A stretch of DNA of 64,000 nucleotides, taken from Clostridiales bacterium UBA7568. GTDB taxonomy: Bacteria > Bacillota > Clostridia > Oscillospirales > CAG-272. The stretch is taken from assembly GCA_002479075.1 (NCBI GenBank), contig DLLG01000011.1:1-64000 (forward strand). Direction: 5' to 3'. The notes below the pieces were generated by a model that was given only the letters and a program-made list of their open reading frames with translations, was not told the origin of the DNA and ran no database searches. The translations under genes were made by a program, and so were the position numbers. Below are positions 1 to 6,203 of the stretch, in pieces. Each line of letters begins with the position of its first letter. The stretch's first letter is position 1.

Positions 1-52
1 GGTTTTTTGGTGCTCCATCGGAGAGTCGAACTCCGGACACCATGATTAAAAG
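1..52 (-). repeat. attL: displaced tRNA-Lys 3' half
   Basis: Identical to 3758-3809. On the minus strand it holds the anticodon loop, T arm, acceptor 3' strand and CCA of tRNA-Lys but no 5' half, so it is not a functional tRNA. Identity stops exactly at the first base of the 7-base anticodon loop (CTTTTAA), placing the recombination crossover there. Confidence 0.9.
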
Positions 53-735
53 CTACGAACGGACTGTCGGTTTTGTAGATTAAAAGCCCGCAGGAAGCCA
101 AATCCGAGCCTACAAGGCTCAAACTGCTGCCGAGAAACATCTTCTTTCAAACCAACAAGCGAACCTCGCTGACGGCTTAAAATACGGCTCTGTCACGCAG
201 TGCACTTTGCCTTAGGAAGCAGCTCCCAGACTCGGAGGGAGAGGGATGGCTAGGGAGGACCGCCGATAAGGTCCGCCCTGCCCAAGGCAGAGACAAGACC
301 AGCTGAACAAAGTAAATCGGCTTCGCTTTGAACTATCCCTGCCCGCAGGCAGTACAGTAAGTCCTCCGCAGAGGACGCTATCCCTTACAGCACAAGTCAG
401 CTCTCGCCATCGTCAGCATTTAAGAGCTCCGGTTGTTTTAACCCCCGTTGGTACGCAGTAGCGCAGTAAGGCGAAACTAACGTGGGTGAGCCCGCGAACA
501 CGCGTTAATTTCGTCTTCAAGCGGAAAATCAGCTCTCGCCACCGTCAGCGTCTGAACTTCGATACGTTAATCCGCCCGCAGGCGTTGTTAAAGTCAGCAG
601 AGAGCCCCCGAACGACCGCGCCCCGGCTGATGTCGATTTCGTCTTGCGCAAACAATACGCGCGGGTCATGGGCGCGCAAAACCAAAGCCGGATAGAGAAA
701 CTAAACTTCGAGGAGGGGTATCGGCGCGGTCGACG
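53..735 (-). ncRNA. Candidate large structured RNA (about 0.7 kb)
   Basis: No convincing coding frame exists here, although the region fills almost a fifth of the element. It is packed with short perfect hairpins: 106-120, 252-269, 278-291, 339-352, 361-376, 492-503 and 573-584. Three of them (339-352, 361-376, 573-584) have loops that on the minus strand read TGCG closed by C-G, i.e. the very stable cUNCGg RNA tetraloop; on the plus strand the loop would be CGCA. A 21-base motif occurs twice (397-417 and 529-549, one mismatch) and on the minus strand contains GCGAGAGC, a possible GNRA loop. These signs point to a leftward RNA that would start near the end of the repressor gene and run towards the tRNA-derived repeat. 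Size and tRNA/mobile-element setting recall the ornate ROOL and GOLLD RNA classes, but I could not match their consensus by eye. Boundaries are approximate. A replication origin rich in DNA hairpins is the alternative. Confidence 0.5.
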
Positions 736-749
736 GTAAACACTGCCGG

Positions 750-977
750 TTATTTATCCCGGTACAGCTCCCTCGGTTCGGAGATCAGTCCCGCAAGGTA
801 GTCAAGCGATACGTTGTAGTATCTCGCGAGAGTGATAAAATGGTGCATAGGAAGCTCGCGCTTGCCGGTTTCGTAGCGATAATATTGTTGTTGAGTGGTA
901 TTCAACAGCTCTGCGACAGCCGCTTGGTTGAGGTCGTGATCTTCCCTCAAGTCTTTAAGTCTTTGGTAAACTTGCAT
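750..977 (-). CDS. XRE-family repressor of the element
   Basis: A 75-residue protein made almost only of a helix-turn-helix of the Cro/CI type: the recognition region reads NQAAVAELLNTTQQQYYRYE, followed by the usual GKRELP turn and a helix with LARYYNVSLDYLAGL. An AATGGAGG ribosome site lies 9 bases before the ATG. It is divergent from the 1121 gene, and the intergenic space carries AAATCC/GGATTT operator-like palindromes, so it most likely represses the element's rightward operon and perhaps itself. Function is inferred from fold and position. Confidence 0.85.
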   Translation of the reverse strand: MQVYQRLKDLREDHDLNQAAVAELLNTTQQQYYRYETGKRELPMHHFITLARYYNVSLDYLAGLISEPRELYRDK

Positions 978-996
978 AAATATATACCTCCATTGC

Positions 997-1018
997 CCCG
1001 CAAAAAGCGGGCTTTTTT
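997..1018 (+). terminator. Hairpin with T-run in the repressor leader
   Basis: CCCGC / GCGGG stem with an A5 loop followed by C and six T on the plus strand. It sits in the 5' leader of the leftward repressor gene and would stop rightward transcripts arriving from the left end of the element before they reach the main promoter. Confidence 0.6.
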
Positions 1019-1040
1019 GTTCATTGTGTAGATTATAGCA

Positions 1041-1087
1041 TAAATCCGTTTGGACGTATTGACTCTAAATCCGTGTGGATTTATAAT
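1041..1087 (+). promoter_or_regulatory. Rightward promoter with operator in its spacer
   Basis: TTGACT at 1059-1064, a 17-base spacer and TATAAT at 1082-1087. The spacer contains the perfect palindrome AAATCCGTGTGGATTT (1067-1082). A related half-palindrome lies at 1042-1054 and another partial copy after the -10 box (about 1093-1107). A leftward TATAAT (complement of 1032-1037) probably serves the repressor. Occupation of the central palindrome would block RNA polymerase, the layout of a lysogenic switch. Confidence 0.8.
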
Positions 1088-1120
1088 TGATACATCCAAT
1101 CAGATTTAGGAGGCAACACA

Positions 1121-1420
1121 ATGGAAAACAAAAATAACAGCGAAAAATTAAAGGCGCTTCGCGCAGCGCGGCTCGATGCATGGGATGGAATGGCGGATAT
1201 ATTCGATTCGCATTTGAGACTTGATGTCTTTTTTGCTAACTGCGCGTTTCAAGCGTGGCTCGGTAATTTGCCCTTTGAGGTTGATGAGGGCATTTTCCCC
1301 GATATGTTTATGACGCTCGGTGAAATGCTTGAAAAAGATGTTTGCGATTTCATCGAACAGCGAGAGCGTTATATCGACGCCAATTCGCAGATAAAAGAGC
1401 TCGAGCGATCCGAAAACTAA
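1121..1420 (+). CDS. Small unknown protein A of the element
   Basis: A 99-residue, acidic, probably all-helical soluble protein with no motif I recognise. A GGAGG ribosome site precedes the ATG. It is the first gene after the operator-controlled promoter and is followed after 25 bases by a gene of nearly identical length. The two align in pattern: KLKALRAARLD here against KLRELQQMRTN, then a cysteine-containing helix, an F.VDEG.F / FDIDDEFL segment and a C-terminal helix. They look like diverged duplicates. A role in replication control or element maintenance is possible but not shown. Confidence 0.75.
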   Translation: MENKNNSEKLKALRAARLDAWDGMADIFDSHLRLDVFFANCAFQAWLGNLPFEVDEGIFPDMFMTLGEMLEKDVCDFIEQRERYIDANSQIKELERSEN

Positions 1421-1445
1421 CGATCACAAAGAAAGGAGTTGCAAT

Positions 1446-1748
1446 ATGGAAATCAGAAACGACAAGCTCAGGGAGCTTCAACAGATGCGCACCAATTACG
1501 AGGATGACATACACAGAATTCTCACAAGGCTGAGAGCGGTCTGCTTTTGGCTTGGATGTTACGAGGAAGCGCTCACCTCCGGAAAGCCGCGTTTTGCGTG
1601 CTTTGATATTGATGACGAATTCCTCGAGGACATATTCAGCGAGGCGCTTGACCTCTTCAGAGGGTGTATCAAAGAGGCGTATGAGGTCAAGAAGGGCGTT
1701 GCAGCGCTTGACATTGAGATCGCCAAAGCGTACCACTCTGAAGAGTGA
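1446..1748 (+). CDS. Small unknown protein B, paralogue of A
   Basis: A 100-residue helical protein with an AAGGAG site 5 to 10 bases before its ATG. It resembles the preceding gene in length, helix pattern and the acidic FDIDDEFLEDIF segment, although identity is low. No family recognised. The pair sits between the switch promoter and the rep gene, the place where small plasmids carry copy-control or accessory genes. Confidence 0.75.
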   Translation: MEIRNDKLRELQQMRTNYEDDIHRILTRLRAVCFWLGCYEEALTSGKPRFACFDIDDEFLEDIFSEALDLFRGCIKEAYEVKKGVAALDIEIAKAYHSEE

Positions 1749-1953
1749 GCTCCTGCCCCGGGGGAGAGTCCGGAGAGGGGCAGCGGAGCCCCCTCTCCGG
1801 ATCTCCCGGCGGAGCTGCAAGAACCGAAATAAAAAGCCCTCGCGTGCGTGTGCGCGTATGCGCACGCGAAATTAGATCTAATAATATCTAAAGAGAAACT
1901 TGACTTAGTATCATTTTTTACTCATTTCACCACTTCAAAGGAGGCAAAAACCC
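1749..1953. other. Palindrome-rich gap before rep (possible origin)
   Basis: Three inverted repeats follow each other: a GC-rich one with 12-base arms of the type TCCGGAGAGGGG / CCCCTCTCCGGA (about 1769-1801), a CGCGTGCG / CGCACGCG hairpin (about 1842-1868), and TAGAT / ATCTA around the loop CTAATAAT (1873-1890). HUH initiators usually nick in an AT-rich loop of such a hairpin, so the third is the best nick-site candidate by eye. The first could instead be a terminator of the small-gene operon. The ribosome site of rep (AAGGAGG) ends the region. Confidence 0.45.
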
Positions 1954-2811
1954 TTGTACCGTCTGGATAATCGCACCTTCTACAGTAATTTCGCAGAAAT
2001 CAAGAAATATACGGACGGATATTACCGCCTTGTCATCTACAAAACCGACAAGGTTTTTGAGTTTCCGGACAGGGAAAAACAGGAGGAGAACGTCAATGAA
2101 GAAAAGCTCGAAAACAACATTTCAAGGGCGCGGGCGACCATCTTCGAGCTCGCAATGTGCAACGACTGGCAATTCTTCGTGACGCTCACGCTTTCGCCGA
2201 AGAAGTACGACAGATACAATCTCGAAAAATTTCGCAAGGATCTATCAAAGTTCATAAACAATTACAACACACATGGCAAACTCAACATCAAGTATATGTT
2301 CGTCCCCGAGCAACATCAGGACGGAGCCTGGCATATGCACGGCTTTATCAAAGGACTTTCAGACAGAGAATATGAAGCGTTCAGAATTCAGTTTCCAAAC
2401 AAGTTACCAAAGTACATTGTCGATAAGATCAGAGAGGGACAAGAAGTCTTCAATTGGATTCAGTTTGCGGACAAGTTCGGCTATACGATTCTTGAACCTG
2501 TAAGAAGCAAAGAAGCTGCTTCAAACTATGTTATGAAATACATAAGCAAAAATCTTGCAAAGAGCATAAAGGAGCTCGGAGCTCATTTGTACTACTGTGC
2601 CAAAGGTCTGAAACGTGCCGAATTCGTCATCAGAGAAGAACGCATAAGAGACGCATTTTGCCCGGACTATGAGAACGACTATCTCGCAGTCAAGCGGTAC
2701 CACAGTCTCGAAGAAGCTCTGCAGGTGTTCGATCTGACAGAATACGACGGAGACATTTCAAAACTCAAGCAGGATCTTATGTTTATGCGGTTCGCGACCG
2801 CAGAGGTGTGA
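1954..2811 (+). CDS. rep: HUH rolling-circle replication initiator
   Basis: A 285-residue protein with the three hallmarks of HUH endonucleases: motif 1 FFVTLTLS (residues 74-81), motif 2 WHMHG with the metal-binding His127 and His129, and motif 3 NYVMKYISKN with catalytic-candidate Tyr192 or Tyr196 and a following lysine. This spacing resembles the Rep proteins of small plasmids and single-stranded DNA phages. It should nick the origin and stay bound to the 5' end. The start is TTG, 9 bases after AAGGAGG; no in-frame ATG is better placed. It is followed after one base by the integrase gene, so both are probably translated together. The hairpin cluster just upstream is a plausible target. Confidence 0.85.
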   Translation: MYRLDNRTFYSNFAEIKKYTDGYYRLVIYKTDKVFEFPDREKQEENVNEEKLENNISRARATIFELAMCNDWQFFVTLTLSPKKYDRYNLEKFRKDLSKFINNYNTHGKLNIKYMFVPEQHQDGAWHMHGFIKGLSDREYEAFRIQFPNKLPKYIVDKIREGQEVFNWIQFADKFGYTILEPVRSKEAASNYVMKYISKNLAKSIKELGAHLYYCAKGLKRAEFVIREERIRDAFCPDYENDYLAVKRYHSLEEALQVFDLTEYDGDISKLKQDLMFMRFATAEV

Positions 2812-2812
2812 T

Positions 2813-3703
2813 ATGACGATAAAAGAAGCGCTCGAGGACTATATCCTCGATCACAAGTGCCGTGGATCCTCGCCGCATACTATCGCGTTTTACCGTCAGA
2901 CCCTCGGAGAATTCGTCAGAACCGTCGGAGAGATCAACAGCGACGCACTTACGCTTCGCCTGTGCCGGGAATACGTCCTCGCTCTGACTGAGGACGAAAG
3001 CAAGAACAGCGTCACCGTCCAGGACTATGTGCGAGCTCTTCGAGCTTTTCTGAATTGGCTCTACGATAACGGTCACACCGCCGAACGGCTTACGACACAG
3101 CTCAGACTGCCGAAGGCAAGAGCAACCGTCAAGGACGTTCTCACTCCTGCAGAAATAGAGAAGCTCTTTGCCGCTCTTCCGGACAGCTTCGAAGGCAAGC
3201 GCAACGCCGCAATGCTTTCGCTTATGCTCGGCAGCGGACTTCGCAGAGAGGAGGTTATCACACTTCGCACGGATTGCCTGCACATACCCGAGGGCTATGC
3301 TCTCGTAACCGGCAAGGGAAACAAGCAACGCTATGTTCCTGTCGGCGCTCTGGCAACCGAACGGCTGCAGGCTTATCTGCAGATCAGACCGCAGTCAGAG
3401 CTGCCGCAGGTGTTTCTCAAAGCAGACGGATCCGCTGTCACCGTCGATACTCTCAAGAATATGTTCCGGAAACTCAAAAACCGCACAGGGATTGAAAGGC
3501 TGCACGCCCACCTTCTCCGGCACACGTTTGCCACCGTCTATCTCGTCAACTCCGGCGATATGCTCACGCTGAAGACGATCCTCGGGCATACGTCGTTGAA
3601 GATGGTCGAGCATTATGTCCACTTCGCCCCGGCATATGTTCTCCGCAACTTCGACGAATACAGCCCCCTTGACAACCCTATCGGGAAAAAGCGGACACCA
3701 TAA
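2813..3703 (+). CDS. int: Tyrosine recombinase (integrase)
   Basis: A 296-residue XerC/D-like recombinase with an N-terminal core-binding SAM-like domain (about residues 1-95) and a catalytic domain carrying the full set: Arg144/145 in GLRREEV, a lysine in TGKGNKQRY, His233 and Arg236 in HAHLLRH, His259 in LGHT and nucleophile Tyr268 in MVEHYVHF. It lacks a separate arm-binding domain. It is translationally linked to rep (one base between stop and start) and its 3' end lies 54 bases from the tRNA-derived attachment repeat. It should catalyse integration at the tRNA-Lys anticodon loop. Confidence 0.92.
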   Translation: MTIKEALEDYILDHKCRGSSPHTIAFYRQTLGEFVRTVGEINSDALTLRLCREYVLALTEDESKNSVTVQDYVRALRAFLNWLYDNGHTAERLTTQLRLPKARATVKDVLTPAEIEKLFAALPDSFEGKRNAAMLSLMLGSGLRREEVITLRTDCLHIPEGYALVTGKGNKQRYVPVGALATERLQAYLQIRPQSELPQVFLKADGSAVTVDTLKNMFRKLKNRTGIERLHAHLLRHTFATVYLVNSGDMLTLKTILGHTSLKMVEHYVHFAPAYVLRNFDEYSPLDNPIGKKRTP

Positions 3704-3740
3704 TTTCCGCCCCGCAAAAAAACAGCTGAATAAAACAGAA

Positions 3741-3765
3741 AAAACCGCCGTAAAGGCGGTTTTTT
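3741..3765. terminator. Two-way terminator after int and tRNA-Lys
   Basis: AAAACCGCC / GGCGGTTTT with a 5-base loop. It ends the rightward int transcript and, on the other strand, the tRNA-Lys transcript. Part of it lies in the attachment repeat, so in the excised circle it would follow the leftward candidate RNA. Confidence 0.8.
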
Positions 3766-3809
3766 GGTGCTCCATCGGAGAGTCGAACTCCGGACACCAT
3801 GATTAAAAG
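3758..3809 (-). repeat. attR: repeat that rebuilds tRNA-Lys
   Basis: Second copy of the 52-base repeat. It completes the host tRNA-Lys gene, so insertion did not destroy it. The repeat ends at the anticodon loop, in agreement with attL. Confidence 0.9.
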
Positions 3810-3840
3810 TCATGTGCTCTACCTACTGAGCTAATGGGGC
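3765..3840 (-). tRNA. tRNA-Lys (UUU)
   Basis: Cloverleaf read on the minus strand: acceptor GCCCCAT, D arm GCTC/GAGC, anticodon stem CATGA/TCATG around loop CTTTTAA (anticodon TTT), T arm CGGAG/CTCCG and encoded CCA. The acceptor 3' strand reads ATGGAGC, giving one C-A mismatch at pair 3-70. The same base is present in the displaced copy at 1-52. The 3' half was delivered by or exchanged with the integrated element. Confidence 0.95.
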
Positions 3841-3858
3841 GTTTTTTCGTGCCTAAAC

Positions 3859-3887
3859 ATATTATCACACAAAAAGGCTTTTGTCAA
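3859..3887 (-). promoter_or_regulatory. Promoter of tRNA-Lys
   Basis: On the minus strand TTGACA, 17 bases, TAATAT, ending about 18 bases before the mature tRNA 5' end. Confidence 0.85.
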
Positions 3888-3916
3888 TACATTTTTTTGA
3901 AAATGTCCGCAGCAAG

Positions 3917-3949
3917 GAAAAAAACCGACGGAAAACAGCGTTCCGTCGG
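3917..3949 (-). terminator. Terminator of the DUF4037 operon
   Basis: On the minus strand a CCGACGGAA / TTCCGTCGG stem with a 7-base loop followed by a T-run (A-run 3917-3924 on plus). Confidence 0.85.
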
Positions 3950-3955
3950 CAAAAG

Positions 3956-4882
3956 TCAAACGACTATCGGCATATTGCGGAGCTCTCCGCTTGAAATTCT
4001 GTCTCTTATCTTATATGCGTAAGGTTCAAGATAGTCCCCGCAGGAGGAACAGAGTCCGTCCTTTATAAGCTCTTTTATGAGACTGTCGCAAAGCTCCTCG
4101 ATCGCCGCCGCAGAGCCTTTTTCGTCCGCAGTGCCGGAGGAAAGAAGCATATCCAGCTTTTCGGCGCAGTCGCAAAAGCGCGGCAGCGCTTTCATAGCCC
4201 GCAGCGACCATTTATAATACGGACAATGTTTTCCGGAGATGAGAAATGCCGCTTCGATATATTTTTCCGCAAAGCGGGTAAGCGCAAGCACGGCAGCTCC
4301 CTTTTCCCCGTGAGAAAGGCAACGGGAAAAGTTGTATTGACCCGCCTGCGCTATAATGAACAGACAGGAAGCCAGCTTTTTCAGCTTTATATCCGTCGGC
4401 ATTCCGTAAAGAATTTTATTTCTGACCTCCGTGAATTTTCCCAGAGGGTCATAAAATACCTCGCCGTTCGTTGCCTCCGCAAGATAAAACGACGGCGTAT
4501 AGAGCCAGTCGTAAAGCGTTTCCGGAGCCCCGGGCTTGCCCGTATAATTTTTATAGAACCCCTCAATCGTCTGCACGCCTCTCGTGTCGCCTCCGAAAAG
4601 GCTTTTCCTTGAAGCGACAATGCCGCCGTATTCCTTTGGCAGTTTTTCATAGGCGCGGAAAAGGCGAAAGCCATATCTGCGCTCATCCTCCTCCGTTATC
4701 CAAAGGCAAAAGCCGGGGGTGAAATCGTGGTCACGGGAAAGCTCGTCATCAAAGCCGAAACATTCCGACCCGTGTCCGACAAGCCCGGCGCAGATTCTCT
4801 CCTTCTGTTCTCCGAATTCGTCCTCAATCATTTTACGTCCGTATTCTTCAAAAAACCTGCGAGAGAGTTCAATTCCCTTCAT
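3956..4882 (-). CDS. DUF4037 nucleotidyltransferase-fold protein
   Basis: A 308-residue protein with a nucleotidyltransferase-like signature near the N-terminus: GHGSECFG (36-43) followed by acidic residues and the DHD pair at 51-53. This matches the DUF4037 family as I know it. The substrate is unknown. The ATG at 4882 is preferred over a longer frame because AGGAGA precedes it and it overlaps the end of the upstream TPR gene by 14 bases, so the two are translationally coupled. A strong terminator follows. Confidence 0.75.
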   Translation of the reverse strand: MKGIELSRRFFEEYGRKMIEDEFGEQKERICAGLVGHGSECFGFDDELSRDHDFTPGFCLWITEEDERRYGFRLFRAYEKLPKEYGGIVASRKSLFGGDTRGVQTIEGFYKNYTGKPGAPETLYDWLYTPSFYLAEATNGEVFYDPLGKFTEVRNKILYGMPTDIKLKKLASCLFIIAQAGQYNFSRCLSHGEKGAAVLALTRFAEKYIEAAFLISGKHCPYYKWSLRAMKALPRFCDCAEKLDMLLSSGTADEKGSAAAIEELCDSLIKELIKDGLCSSCGDYLEPYAYKIRDRISSGELRNMPIVV

Positions 4883-5657
4883 ATATCTCCTTTGAACGGG
4901 CAAAAAGTATTTCGGCGCGTTCGTTCTGACCGAAATTTTTGTATGCAGGCGCGCATTTTGAGCAGATGAAGGCATAATTTCCGTCGTGCGCAAGCGCTTG
5001 CGACATAAGCCTTTCCCATCCGCTTTCAAGCGCAGCGGGGATCTTTTCGTTTTCCCCGCAGTTATGATATAGCTCTGCAAGGTTTATGTAGCTGACGGCA
5101 ACCTCCCCTTCGTGCCCTCCGCATTTTTCAAGCGTTTCGATCGCGAGGAAAAACATTTCCTCCGCCGCCGCGCTCCTGCCGACGTCTGCCAGAGAAAGCG
5201 CAAAATTATTATAAAAAGCGGCAAGGAGAAAATCTCCCTTTTCAAGCGAGCTTTCATAGACTACGCGTGCGTTTTCATAGAGCGGCAGGGCTTTTTCCGC
5301 CTCTCCGAAGGCTTTCAGCGTCGTTGCACAGTTTATGATGACCGTCGCTCCGGAGACTGTCCCGCTCATACCGAGCTTTTCCGTAAGCTCAAGCGCCTCA
5401 TTTACAGCCGCAAGCCCCTTTTCCTTCTCCCCTGTGCGACGGAAATACCCCGTCTCCTCATTGAGAACGTAAAGAAGCCCGTTTTCATCGCCTATGGCGC
5501 GGGCGTCCCGCTCCCAATAATCAATCAGCCTGCCGGCAGAAGCAAGGTCTCCCTTTGAAAAGGCTTCGTCCAGCTTTGCAAAAAATCTTGCAAGATTTAT
5601 TTTATCTGTCCGCTCGTTTGAACAGCTTTCGCATTCAAATTCCGTTATATCCTTCAT
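4869..5657 (-). CDS. Tetratricopeptide-repeat protein
   Basis: A 262-residue soluble helical protein. Repeating A/L-rich helix pairs such as EKGLAAVNEALELTEKLG, EKALPLYENARVVYESS and AAAEEMFFLAIETLEKCG are TPR units, probably five to six. A cysteine pair (ECESC) lies at residues 9-13. It precedes and overlaps the DUF4037 gene and is probably its partner or scaffold. GGAGG lies before the ATG. Confidence 0.75.
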   Translation of the reverse strand: MKDITEFECESCSNERTDKINLARFFAKLDEAFSKGDLASAGRLIDYWERDARAIGDENGLLYVLNEETGYFRRTGEKEKGLAAVNEALELTEKLGMSGTVSGATVIINCATTLKAFGEAEKALPLYENARVVYESSLEKGDFLLAAFYNNFALSLADVGRSAAAEEMFFLAIETLEKCGGHEGEVAVSYINLAELYHNCGENEKIPAALESGWERLMSQALAHDGNYAFICSKCAPAYKNFGQNERAEILFARSKEIYEGN

Positions 5658-5672
5658 AAATCCTCCGATGTA

Positions 5673-6125
5673 TCAGTTGTCCGTGCCGGAAAATTCGCTC
5701 TTATATTCCTTATCTTTATTTTCGCGGCGAAGCCTTGCAGCCCTGATAACCGCATATATCGTCATAACAACCGCATACACAAGCGTAAAGAAAAGCGAGA
5801 GGAACACAACCTGTTTCCCGCTTCCCGCATATCCGGAAAGATAACAGAATACTGCGATAAACTCCGCCAGCGCAAGCACAAAATGAATCGCAACCCTTGC
5901 AAAAAATATCCCGAGCGCCTTTATACCGAGTATAAAATCCGTTGCGGAAAGCAAGAAACAAAAGAGCATTGCATACGCAAAAAGCGACGTGTTATACATA
6001 ATCGTCTGTTCCGGAAAAAGGAGCTTTGCGAAAAGCGTTATAAAGATAAACATAAACATAAAATATGTTCCCGTTTTGCTTATAAGCCTTGATATAACTC
6101 CGAAAATTTTTTCTGTTTTTTTCAT
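5673..6125 (-). CDS. Four-helix membrane protein (DUF3021-like)
   Basis: A 150-residue protein with four hydrophobic segments (about 20-42, 47-66, 73-94 and 104-128) and a charged C-terminal tail. Size and topology fit DUF3021, a family of unknown role. The stop is 15 bases before the TPR gene, so it probably heads that operon. GGAGG precedes the ATG. Confidence 0.6.
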   Translation of the reverse strand: MKKTEKIFGVISRLISKTGTYFMFMFIFITLFAKLLFPEQTIMYNTSLFAYAMLFCFLLSATDFILGIKALGIFFARVAIHFVLALAEFIAVFCYLSGYAGSGKQVVFLSLFFTLVYAVVMTIYAVIRAARLRRENKDKEYKSEFSGTDN

Positions 6126-6203
6126 ATGCGCCTCCGCCTTATTGTTTGTCCATATATTTTACCACAAAAAGGCTCGGCAAATCAACGGTTTTGAAAGATT
6201 TTA

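Larger units (their letters stand above)
1..3809. mobile_element. 3.8-kb integrative rolling-circle element in tRNA-Lys
   Basis: The stretch is bounded by a 52-base perfect direct repeat (1-52 and 3758-3809) that matches the 3' half of the tRNA-Lys gene, from the first base of the anticodon loop to the terminator. Inside are, in order, a hairpin-dense non-coding region, a leftward XRE repressor, a rightward promoter with operators, two small unknown genes, a HUH replication initiator and a tyrosine recombinase whose 3' end faces the intact tRNA. This is the arrangement of a small integrated plasmid-like element that excises as a circle and can replicate by rolling circle. No capsid, relaxase or transfer gene is visible. 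The left repeat is cut by the window start, so the true repeat may be longer. Confidence 0.85.

Noticed and set aside
486..695. A 69-codon frame in the left non-coding region
   Set aside because: No ribosome site, composition unlike protein, and it runs across several perfect hairpins; fits better as chance frame in a structured region.
1350..1865. 171-codon leftward frame opposite the two small genes
   Set aside because: Arg/Leu-rich antisense frame without ribosome site; the plus-strand genes have good sites and order.
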